Assembly: GCA_036378155.1 (NCBI GenBank)
Contig: DASUXA010000030.1
Span: 34,615-98,614 of the forward strand
Length of the DNA stretch: 64,000 nucleotides
Direction: 5' to 3'
Origin: DASUXA01 sp036378155
GTDB lineage: Bacteria > Actinomycetota > Actinomycetes > Mycobacteriales > Micromonosporaceae
In this document: piece by piece, positions 8,391 through 15,336 of the stretch
Layout of the letters: each line of letters begins with the position of its first letter
Position numbering within the stretch: position 1 is the first letter of the stretch
Notes under the pieces: model-generated
What the model was told of the DNA's origin: nothing
The model's database searches: none
The model's input: only the letters and a program-made list of their open reading frames with translations
Made by a program: the position numbers and the translations under genes

Positions 8391-8948
8391 GTGACCCGCA
8401 CCGCTGAACCGTCACCCACCGGTACCGCCGCTTCCCGAGCGGCGCGCCTCGGTCGTTCCCCCCGCGACATGGCGATCTCCCTGCTCGTCCTTCTGGTCCC
8501 CATTCTCGTGGCGATCTGGGGGTACCGCCTGATCGCCTCCGGAAACGAGGGGATCGACCCGGCTCCGACGTACCAGACGGCGCGGTCGACCGCCCATTAC
8601 CAGGTACTGGTGCCGACCGGGCTGCCGCACGGGTGGCGGGCGACCAGCGCGGCGAACAGCCACGAGTCGGACGGGTCGGTGCTGCGGGTGGGGTACGTCA
8701 CGCCGCACGACGGAGCCCTGCAACTTGTCGAGAGCGACCGTCCGGCGGCGGCGCTGCTCGCCACGGAACTCGGTACGGGTGCGGCGGCGGGCGGCGAGGT
8801 ACGCGTCGCCGGGCACCTGTGGCGGGCGTACCCGCAGGTGCACCGGGTGGACCGCGCCCTGGTGTGGACCGAAGGCGACCGGACGGTGATCATCGTCGGT
8901 CGCGCTGCCGACGCGGATCTCGTCCGGCTGGCTGAATCGCTGCGCTGA
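8391..8948 (+). CDS. DUF4245 membrane-anchored protein
   Basis: 185 residues from a GTG; an in-frame GTG at 8325 would add 22 Gly/Ala-rich residues. A basic N-terminus is followed by one transmembrane segment (about 32-50, ISLLVLLVPILVAIWGY) and an extracytoplasmic domain of about 130 residues with LPHGWRATSAA, matching DUF4245. Function unknown; the conserved pairing with glpX is known across actinobacteria. The ggag at 8385 is only 2 nt from the chosen GTG, so the start is insecure. Confidence 0.8.
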   Translation: MTRTAEPSPTGTAASRAARLGRSPRDMAISLLVLLVPILVAIWGYRLIASGNEGIDPAPTYQTARSTAHYQVLVPTGLPHGWRATSAANSHESDGSVLRVGYVTPHDGALQLVESDRPAAALLATELGTGAAAGGEVRVAGHLWRAYPQVHRVDRALVWTEGDRTVIIVGRAADADLVRLAESLR

Positions 8949-9075
8949 GGGCGGTACCGGTCGATACACCCCGCTGGGAACTCGGTCCCGTCTGTCGGGT
9001 CTGCTCGATATGCTGCCCCGGCCCGGTCGGACCGCGCCTGCCGCGCCGACCCATCCGCGCAGAAGGAGGACCCAC

Positions 9076-9876
9076 GTGACGAGTCGACGCTGGGCGGTCT
9101 CCGGACTGCTCGCGATCGCGTCGCTGAGCCTGGTGGCGGTGTCCGGGTGTGGACCGACGGGCATGAGCGCCGACGCCACGCCGAGCCCCAAGAGCCCGAA
9201 GGACACGCTGGTCGCCGCGACCACGGCTCTCGCCTCGTCGACCTACAGCTTCACCGTCACCGGAAACCAACTCAAAGGCTCCGGCGCGATCGACGCGCCG
9301 GCTCGAAGCGGGACGTTCAGCCTGTCGGTGCTCGGTGACAACGGGCGTGCGGTGCTGAAGCTGGACTATCTCTCGATCGGTCCGCAAGCCTGGGTCAGGA
9401 TGGACTTCGGTGCGTTGAAGGACGTCCCCGGCATCGCGAACCTTCCCGACAAGTGGCTGCACATCGACGTGTCGAAGATCGACACGAACAGCATCTTCGG
9501 GCTGGACGCCACCGGGCAGGATCCGGCGGACGCCGCGCAACTGGTCGCCGCCGTCGCCGATGTGCGGAAGGTCGACGACACGCACTACCAGGGCACCATC
9601 GACGTCGGCAAGGCGAAGCAGTCGGCCCTGCTCGGTCCGGGCGCGCTGGACACGGTGGCGGCGTCCGCGAAGGCGGTGCCCTTCGAGGCGGCGCTCGACA
9701 GCCAGGGTCGGCTCACCGATCTGAAGATCACGCTGCCCGCTTCGGGCGACCGGAAGCAGAACACGATCGAGGTGACGTACACCAACTACGGTGTCCAGCC
9801 GACGCTGACTCCGCCGCCCTCGGACGCTCAGATCGAGGCTCCGAGCAGCGTGTACGACATGCTGACGAAGAAGTGA
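9076..9876 (+). CDS. LppX/LprAFG-family lipoprotein
   Basis: 266 residues from a GTG with a strong aaggagg 6-7 nt upstream. A type II signal peptide ends in a lipobox (VAVSGC, lipidated cysteine near residue 26). The mature part matches the LppX/LprA/F/G family: alternating beta strands with TYSFTVTGNQ, GSGAIDA and YQGTIDVGKAKQS. Such proteins have a hydrophobic cavity and carry lipids or lipoglycans across the cell envelope in mycobacteria; transport of a lipid is inferred here. A perfect terminator hairpin follows. Confidence 0.85.
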   Translation: MTSRRWAVSGLLAIASLSLVAVSGCGPTGMSADATPSPKSPKDTLVAATTALASSTYSFTVTGNQLKGSGAIDAPARSGTFSLSVLGDNGRAVLKLDYLSIGPQAWVRMDFGALKDVPGIANLPDKWLHIDVSKIDTNSIFGLDATGQDPADAAQLVAAVADVRKVDDTHYQGTIDVGKAKQSALLGPGALDTVAASAKAVPFEAALDSQGRLTDLKITLPASGDRKQNTIEVTYTNYGVQPTLTPPPSDAQIEAPSSVYDMLTKK

Positions 9877-9879
9877 CCG

Positions 9880-9914
9880 TCGGCGCGGGCGAGCCGCCGG
9901 CTCGCCCGCGCCGA
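9880..9914. terminator. Bidirectional hairpin between lipoprotein gene and xseB
   Basis: A perfect 16-bp GC-rich stem (9880-9895 with 9899-9914) and a 3-nt loop gcc lies between the stops of two convergent genes (9876 and 9919). No T-tract, as usual for actinobacterial terminators. Confidence 0.75.
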
Positions 9915-9918
9915 GCAC

Positions 9919-10125
9919 TCAGCCGTTGCTCTCGCGCGCGGTACGGGCGGCGTCCAGTCGCGCCCTGGCGCCGTCGAGCCAGCGCTGGCAGATGTCCGCC
10001 AACTGCTCGCCACGCTCCCACAGCGCGAGCGACTCCTCCAGCGTCGCGCCGCCGGCTTCCAGTCGCTCCACGACGCTCGCCAGTTCGGCGCGCGCCTGCT
10101 CGTAGCTCAGCTCCGGGGTACCCAT
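9919..10125 (-). CDS. xseB: Exodeoxyribonuclease VII small subunit
   Basis: 68 residues, the usual size. The family pattern is clear: LSYEQARAELASVVERLEAG, then TLEESLALWERGEQLADICQRWLDGAR, a two-helix coiled coil that binds the large subunit. With XseA it degrades single-stranded DNA to oligonucleotides. The start is an ATG. Unusually, the large-subunit gene does not follow directly on the operon side: a GYD-domain gene on the opposite strand lies between xseA and xseB. Confidence 0.92.
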   Translation of the reverse strand: MGTPELSYEQARAELASVVERLEAGGATLEESLALWERGEQLADICQRWLDGARARLDAARTARESNG

Positions 10126-10419
10126 GACTCCGCCACCCTAGTCGTCGCGCCGACGTCGGGGCAGCACGCCGCTCCGGCGAGGACAGCCGAGGTGCCGTGG
10201 CTGGGGTCGGCGGTCGCCTGGATCGAGCTGCGAATCGACGAGGTTAGGCGAGGTCCGGACAGCCTTAGGTGCCCGCGCCGGTCGCGGGCCGACCACGCAC
10301 GAGAACCCTGTCGGACGCGAACAGGGCGTCTCTGCAGTTCGTCTGTTTCAGCCGTTTCGAGGGGTATTGAACCGTAATCTTGGGGCGAAGGATGAGTCGC
10401 GAACCGTCCGGAGGTAGCC
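10126..10419 (+). other. Intergenic region before the GYD gene
   Basis: 294 bp between divergent xseB and the GYD gene. A ttgaac (-35-like) lies near 10368 and an AT-rich patch follows; a ggaggt Shine-Dalgarno ends a few bases before the ATG at 10420. Nothing else stands out. Confidence 0.3.
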
Positions 10420-10713
10420 ATGTCCACCTACGTCTGCCTTCTCAACTGGACCGACCAGGGGGTCAGGGACGCCAAGGCGACGGTCGACCGGAGTAAGGCC
10501 GCCAGGGACCTCGCCTCGCGGATGGGCGGAGAACTCCGCGACCTGTACTGGACGATGGGACCCTACGACCTCGTCGCCACCGCCACCTTTCCGGACAGCG
10601 AGACCGCGACCGCGTTTCTGGTGGCGCTCAGTTCGCAGGGCAACATCCGTACCACCGGGATGCCGGCGTTCTCTGAGGATGAGATGACCGGGATCCTGGG
10701 CAAGGTCGGCTGA
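10420..10713 (+). CDS. GYD-domain protein
   Basis: 97 residues beginning MSTYVCLLNWTDQG, with LYWTMGPYDLVATATFPD in the middle, the signature of the GYD family of small alpha/beta ferredoxin-like-fold proteins. It is predicted to be cytoplasmic and to oligomerise; the biochemical role of the family is not established. The ggagg Shine-Dalgarno is good. It is inserted on the plus strand between xseB and xseA, and its stop lies 12 bp from the xseA stop, with no room for a hairpin terminator. Confidence 0.85.
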   Translation: MSTYVCLLNWTDQGVRDAKATVDRSKAARDLASRMGGELRDLYWTMGPYDLVATATFPDSETATAFLVALSSQGNIRTTGMPAFSEDEMTGILGKVG

Positions 10714-10725
10714 CCGTCGCGGGTG

Positions 10726-11952
10726 TCACCGCCCGTCGTCGACGGTCGCGGACAGCTCTCCGCGCGCCACCCGGATCCGTACCGCCTCGCCCGGCTTCAC
10801 CTGATCGGCGTCGCGCACCACCACGCCGTCGGCGCGCTGCACGATGGCGTACCCGCGCTCCAGCGTCGCCGCCGGGGACAGCGCGCGCAGCCGAGCCAGC
10901 GTGTGGTGCAGTTCGGTGTCCGCCCGCTCCAGCCGGTGCCGAACGCACCGGTCCGCCCGGTCCCGCAACGCCGTCACCTGCTCGGCGCGCTGCCGCAGCA
11001 GCGTCTCCGGCTGGGCCAGCGCCGGGCGGGTACGCACCGCGTCCAGGCGGTGCTGCTCGCGGTCGAGCAGCCCCGTCACCGCGCGATCCAGTCGCTGCCG
11101 GGCGAGCCTGATCAGACGTACCTCCTCGGCGAGGTCGGGCACCAGGCGCTTGGCGGCGTCGGTCGGCGTCGACGCCCGTACATCGGCGACGAAGTCCAGC
11201 AGCGGCGTGTCCGTTTCGTGCCCGATCGCGCTGACCACCGGGGTACGGCACGCGAACACCGCGCGGCACAGCGCCTCGTCGGAAAACGGCAGCAGGTCCT
11301 CGGTACTCCCGCCGCCGCGCGCGATGACGATGACGTCGACCTCGGGGTCCGCGTCGAGCGCACGCAGCGCGTCGAGCATCTGCGGTACCGCCGTCGGACC
11401 CTGCACGGCGACGTTCACCACCCGGAACTCCACCGCCGGCCAGCGTCGCCGCGCGTTGGTCAGTACGTCCCGCTCCGCGGCGCTCGCCCGCCCGGTGATC
11501 ACGCCGATCCGGTTCGGCAGGAACGGCGGGCGGCGCTTGCGCTCGGCGGCGAACAGTCCCTCCGCCGCGAGCAGCTTCTTCAGCCGCTCGATGCGAGCCA
11601 GCAGTTCGCCGATGCCGACCTGGCGTACCTCGTCGGCACGCAGCGACAGAGTGCCGCGCGCCGCGTAGAACTCGGGCTTCGCATGCAGGACCACACGCGC
11701 GCCGTCGGTGAGCCCCGGTGCGCCCAGGTCGAGCACGTCGCGACTGGTGGTGACGGTGAGGCTGAGGTCCGCGGACGGGTCACGCAGGGTGATGAAGACG
11801 GTCGAGGTACCGGGACGTCGGGTGATCTGCGCCACCTGCCCGTCGACCCAGACCCAGCCCAGTTTCGCGATCCACGCCGCGATCTTCTGGCTCACCACGC
11901 GTACCGGCCACGGGTTCTCCGCGCTGCTGCGGTCGGGGGTCGGCTCGGTCAC
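10726..11952 (-). CDS. xseA: Exodeoxyribonuclease VII large subunit
   Basis: 408 residues. An N-terminal OB-fold (about 15-105, PWPVRVVSQKIAAWIAKLGW) is followed by the catalytic region with ARGGGSTEDLLPFSDE and SAIGHETDTPLLDFVADVRA, then a long helical region. It is the nuclease subunit of ExoVII; XseB is at 9919. The GTG start was chosen because the residues before it do not align with the family. It is divergent from ispH with only 36 bp between start codons. Confidence 0.94.
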   Translation of the reverse strand: MTEPTPDRSSAENPWPVRVVSQKIAAWIAKLGWVWVDGQVAQITRRPGTSTVFITLRDPSADLSLTVTTSRDVLDLGAPGLTDGARVVLHAKPEFYAARGTLSLRADEVRQVGIGELLARIERLKKLLAAEGLFAAERKRRPPFLPNRIGVITGRASAAERDVLTNARRRWPAVEFRVVNVAVQGPTAVPQMLDALRALDADPEVDVIVIARGGGSTEDLLPFSDEALCRAVFACRTPVVSAIGHETDTPLLDFVADVRASTPTDAAKRLVPDLAEEVRLIRLARQRLDRAVTGLLDREQHRLDAVRTRPALAQPETLLRQRAEQVTALRDRADRCVRHRLERADTELHHTLARLRALSPAATLERGYAIVQRADGVVVRDADQVKPGEAVRIRVARGELSATVDDGR

Positions 11953-11976
11953 ACCGAGAGCCTGCCACGCGGCTCG

Positions 11977-11982
11977 TAGGAT
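11977..11982 (+). promoter_or_regulatory. -10 box of a leaderless ispH promoter
   Basis: taggat ends 6 nt before the GTG of ispH, placing the expected transcription start at or one base from the start codon. There is no Shine-Dalgarno. No strong -35 is visible. Confidence 0.55.
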
Positions 11983-11988
11983 GGGCAG

Positions 11989-12990
11989 GTGACCGAGCCT
12001 TCCAAGCGTGTCCTGCTCGCCCGGCCCCGCGGCTACTGCGCGGGGGTCGACCGCGCGGTGCAGACGGTGGAGCAGGCGCTCAAGCTGTACGGCCCGCCGA
12101 TCTACGTCCGCAAGGAGATCGTGCACAACCGGCACGTGGTCGCCACGCTCCAAGCCAAGGGCGCGATCTTCGTCGACGAGACCGATCAGGTGCCCGAGGG
12201 CGCGATGGTGATCTTCTCGGCGCACGGCGTCGCTCCGCAGGTACACGAGCAGGCGAGGCAGCGCGGGCTGCGGGCGATCGACGCGACCTGTCCGCTGGTC
12301 ACGAAGGTGCACCAGGAGGCGAAGCGGTTCGCCGCCGAGGACTACGACATCCTGCTCATCGGGCACGACGGGCACGAAGAGGTCATCGGTACCTCCGGCG
12401 AGGCTCCTCAGCACATCCAGTTGGTCGACGGTCCGGACGCGGTCGACAAGGTCCAGGTTCGCGACCCGTCCAAGGTCGTCTGGCTGTCCCAGACCACGCT
12501 CTCGGTCGACGAGACGATGGAGACCGTGAACCGGCTGCGGGAGAAACTGCCGCTGCTGCAGTCGCCGCCGAGCGACGACATCTGCTACGCGACCCAGAAC
12601 CGCCAGCAGGTGGTCAAGGAGATCGCGCCCGGCTGCGACGTGGTGATCGTGGTCGGCTCGCGCAACTCGTCCAACTCGCAGCGGCTGCGCGAGGTCGCCG
12701 TCGACGCCGGCGCCCGCGAGGCGTACCTGGTCGACTACGCCGACGAGATCCAGGACCGGTGGCTGGAGGGCGCGACCACGATCGGCGTGACCTCCGGGGC
12801 GTCGGTACCGGACGAGCTGGTCATGCAGGTACTCGACTTCCTCGCCGCTCGGGGCTTCGCGGACGTCGCCGAGGTGACCACCGCCGACGAGCGGCTCACC
12901 TTCTCGTTGCCGCAGGAGCTGAAGCGGGAGATGCGGGCGCGCGCCGCCGCCGGTGCCGAAGAAGCCGCGGAGCTGGCTCGGCGGGCGTAG
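11989..12990 (+). CDS. ispH: 4-hydroxy-3-methylbut-2-enyl diphosphate reductase
   Basis: 333 residues. The iron-sulfur ligands are in RGYCAGVDRAV, DATCPLVTKVH and SDDICYATQNRQ, with the substrate-binding SAHGVAP, GHDGHEEV and SRNSSNSQRL. It catalyses the last step of the methylerythritol phosphate pathway, giving IPP and DMAPP; a [4Fe-4S] cytoplasmic enzyme needing ferredoxin or flavodoxin electrons. The xseA/ispH divergent arrangement matches M. tuberculosis Rv1108c-Rv1110. The message looks leaderless. Confidence 0.96.
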   Translation: MTEPSKRVLLARPRGYCAGVDRAVQTVEQALKLYGPPIYVRKEIVHNRHVVATLQAKGAIFVDETDQVPEGAMVIFSAHGVAPQVHEQARQRGLRAIDATCPLVTKVHQEAKRFAAEDYDILLIGHDGHEEVIGTSGEAPQHIQLVDGPDAVDKVQVRDPSKVVWLSQTTLSVDETMETVNRLREKLPLLQSPPSDDICYATQNRQQVVKEIAPGCDVVIVVGSRNSSNSQRLREVAVDAGAREAYLVDYADEIQDRWLEGATTIGVTSGASVPDELVMQVLDFLAARGFADVAEVTTADERLTFSLPQELKREMRARAAAGAEEAAELARRA

Positions 12991-13003
12991 CGCTTGGGCG
13001 CGG

Positions 13004-13073
13004 GGTCGGGTGCGGCCTGGCCCGCTCGGGGCGGTCACGCTTGATCCCGTCGCGGTCCAGGCCGCACCCGACC
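13004..13073. terminator. Long hairpin element with conserved loop core (copy 1)
   Basis: A perfect 17-bp inverted repeat (13004-13020 with 13057-13073) encloses a 36-nt loop. The loop contains gtcacgcttgatccc (13034-13048), identical to the loop core of the element at 47524-47591. It sits between the convergent ispH and rmuC genes, so termination is the simplest role. Confidence 0.6.
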
Positions 13074-13222
13074 TGGGGACGGCTCGGCGTGCGTACATCG
13101 CCGACGATCGAGCCGCTCCACGATGCACCTCGACTCGCGCGGTCCTGTGGTGCGTTTGCCGGTCGAGGTCCGGGCTGGTGACCGTGCGTCTTGACGTCCG
13201 ATGACGAGGACGACTTGCTGGA

Positions 13223-14368
13223 CTATTCGAGGTCCGTCAACTCGGGGGACTGGGGCTGGCGAGGGACGGTTTCGACCTGCGGAGGGGCCGCAATCTCCTC
13301 GCCGGACACGCCCAACTCGACGAACTTGCGCGCGCTCACCAGCACCCGGCCCTCCAGCGAACCGACAGCCCGGTTGTACGCGGTCACCGCCCCGCTCAGC
13401 GACGAGCCGAGCTTCGTCAGGTGGCTGCCCATGGTCGACAGCCGCGCGTACAGTTCGCGGCCGAGACGGTGTACCGCGAGCGCGTTCGCCGCCAGGGCAT
13501 CCTGCCGCCAGGCGTACGCGATCGTGCGGAGCAGCGCGACCAGCGTGGCTGGCGTGGCGAGCACGACGTTGCGACTGAACGCGTGCTCGAGCAGCAGCGG
13601 GTCGCGCTGCAGAGCGGCGTCCAGGAACGGGTCGGCGGGTACGAACAGCACCACGAACTCCGGCGTCGACTCGAACGCCGCCCAGTACGACTTCGAGGCG
13701 AGTTGCTCGACGTGCGAGCGCAGGTGCTTCGCGTGCAGGTCGAGCCGCTCGGCGCGGGCACGTTCGTCGCGCGCCTCCATCGCCGACAGATACGCCTCGA
13801 ACGGCGCCTTCGCGTCCACGATGACGTGCCGACCGCCGGCGAGGTGGACCACCAGGTCGGGGCGGACCACGCCGTGGTCCGTCGTCGCGGACACCTGTTC
13901 GCCGAAGTCGCAGTGCTCCAGCATCCCGGCGACCTCGACGATCCGCCGCAACTGGTGCTCGCCCCAGCGACCGCGCACCTGCGGGGCGCGCAGCGCGGCG
14001 AGCAACTGCCCGGTCTCCGTGCGCAACGCGGACGACACCTCGTGCATCTGGCGCACCTCGGTGCGCAGTTCGGCGTACGCGTCGACCCGCTCGTGCTCCA
14101 TGTCGACCACGCGCTGCTCGTACCGGTGCAGCGCCTGCCGCAGCGGCTCGACCAGTTGGTGGAGCGCCTGCTGCTGGTCCTGGACCGCCTGGTGGGACAG
14201 CGCGCGCAGGGACTGTTCCAGCCGTGCCTGACCGTCGCGCGCGGCGACCAGAGTGGCGTCGAGCTGCGCGATCCGCGCCGCGGATCGGGAGGTGGCGGCG
14301 AGCCAGCCCAGCGCGGCGCCGAGCACCAAACCGATGATCAGAAGCAGGACGGACACGGGGTGCAGCAT
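13223..14368 (-). CDS. rmuC: RmuC family DNA recombination protein
   Basis: 381 residues from an ATG. One N-terminal membrane segment (about 5-23), then a coiled coil (about 30-120) with QQQALHQLVEPLRQALHRYE, then the conserved RmuC nuclease-like domain with RGRWGEHQLRRIVEVAGM, RPDLVVHLAGGRHVIVDAK and EFVVLFVPADPFLDAAL. In E. coli RmuC limits inversion between short repeats; a nuclease activity is predicted by fold. The gene diverges from the Gly-rich protein gene at 14412. Confidence 0.9.
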   Translation of the reverse strand: MLHPVSVLLLIIGLVLGAALGWLAATSRSAARIAQLDATLVAARDGQARLEQSLRALSHQAVQDQQQALHQLVEPLRQALHRYEQRVVDMEHERVDAYAELRTEVRQMHEVSSALRTETGQLLAALRAPQVRGRWGEHQLRRIVEVAGMLEHCDFGEQVSATTDHGVVRPDLVVHLAGGRHVIVDAKAPFEAYLSAMEARDERARAERLDLHAKHLRSHVEQLASKSYWAAFESTPEFVVLFVPADPFLDAALQRDPLLLEHAFSRNVVLATPATLVALLRTIAYAWRQDALAANALAVHRLGRELYARLSTMGSHLTKLGSSLSGAVTAYNRAVGSLEGRVLVSARKFVELGVSGEEIAAPPQVETVPRQPQSPELTDLE

Positions 14369-14411
14369 GCACGATCCGTACGACAGGACAGCCTTGGGTA
14401 CCGTCGTAGCT

Positions 14412-15245
14412 ATGCGGTGGATCCTGCTGCTCGTGACAGCCGCGGTACTCGTGGGGGTGTGGATGTTCTGGTCGCGTGGGCGTAAGGCGCGCGAGGCGCA
14501 GGCGCTGGCGGACGCGCGGGAGGAGGCGCTGCGCTGGTACGAGCGGCTCGGCGGCCAGATCATGAACCTGCCGCCCGGTGAGGACGCGGCGACCAAGCAG
14601 GCGTTGGTCGACGCGGGCGAGCGGTACAACGCCGCCGGCGGTCAACTGGAGCGGGCGACCACCGTCAAGCAGTACGAACTCGCCCGCGAGACCGCCCTGG
14701 AGGGGCTGGCGTACGTGCGCGCGGCTCGGGTCGCGATGAACCTCGATCCCGGCCCGGAGCTGCCGCCGCTCGCCGGTCAGCGGCACGCCGGGGCGGTCAC
14801 CGAGGAGCGCTCCGTCGACGTGCGCGGACACCAGTACAAAGCCTCGCCCCGCCCGGCCGGCGACACGCCGTACTACTACCCGGGCGGGATGGTTTCCGGT
14901 CGACCGGTGCCGGCGGGGTGGTACTCGGAGCCGTGGTGGAAGACGGCGCTCGTGGCGGGTGCCTGGGGCATCGGTACCGCCATGGTCTTCGATGCGCTGT
15001 TCTCACCCGGCTGGGGGTACGGCGGCGGGTTCGGCGGCTTCGACGCCGGCTACGGGGCCGGGTACGACCAGGGATTCGAGGCGGGCGCCGACTGGGACGG
15101 CGACAACGGCGACAACGGCGACTTCTCCGACGCCGGGGGCGGCGACTTCGGCGGCGACTTCGGGGACTTCGGCTTCGACAGCGGCGGCGACTACGGCGGC
15201 GGCGACTTCGGCGGTGGCGACTTCGGGGGCGGCGACTTCTTATGA
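14412..15245 (+). CDS. Membrane-associated protein with Gly/Asp/Phe repeat tail
   Basis: 277 residues from an ATG. A hydrophobic N-terminal segment (about 2-20) is followed by a helical domain (about 25-110), a Pro/Tyr-rich linker, a possible second hydrophobic stretch near TALVAGAWGIGTAMVFDAL, and a tail of about 80 residues dominated by GYGGGFGGFDAGYGAG and repeated GGDF units (DNA repeats about 15110-15240). Such tails are low-complexity and probably disordered. I know similar actinobacterial proteins of unknown function and assign none. Confidence 0.7.
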   Translation: MRWILLLVTAAVLVGVWMFWSRGRKAREAQALADAREEALRWYERLGGQIMNLPPGEDAATKQALVDAGERYNAAGGQLERATTVKQYELARETALEGLAYVRAARVAMNLDPGPELPPLAGQRHAGAVTEERSVDVRGHQYKASPRPAGDTPYYYPGGMVSGRPVPAGWYSEPWWKTALVAGAWGIGTAMVFDALFSPGWGYGGGFGGFDAGYGAGYDQGFEAGADWDGDNGDNGDFSDAGGGDFGGDFGDFGFDSGGDYGGGDFGGGDFGGGDFL

Positions 15246-15294
15246 GCCCCGCATCGGGGTTGCCCGATCGCCCGCCGGTACCGACACCGCACCG

Positions 15295-15329
15295 GGGTGT
15301 GCCGGGGCGCGCAGCGCCCCGGCACACCC
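15295..15329. terminator. Bidirectional hairpin between Gly-rich gene and valS
   Basis: Perfect 16-bp GC-rich stem (15295-15310 with 15314-15329), loop gca, between convergent stops at 15245 and 15337. Confidence 0.75.
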
Positions 15330-15336
15330 ACCCCAC

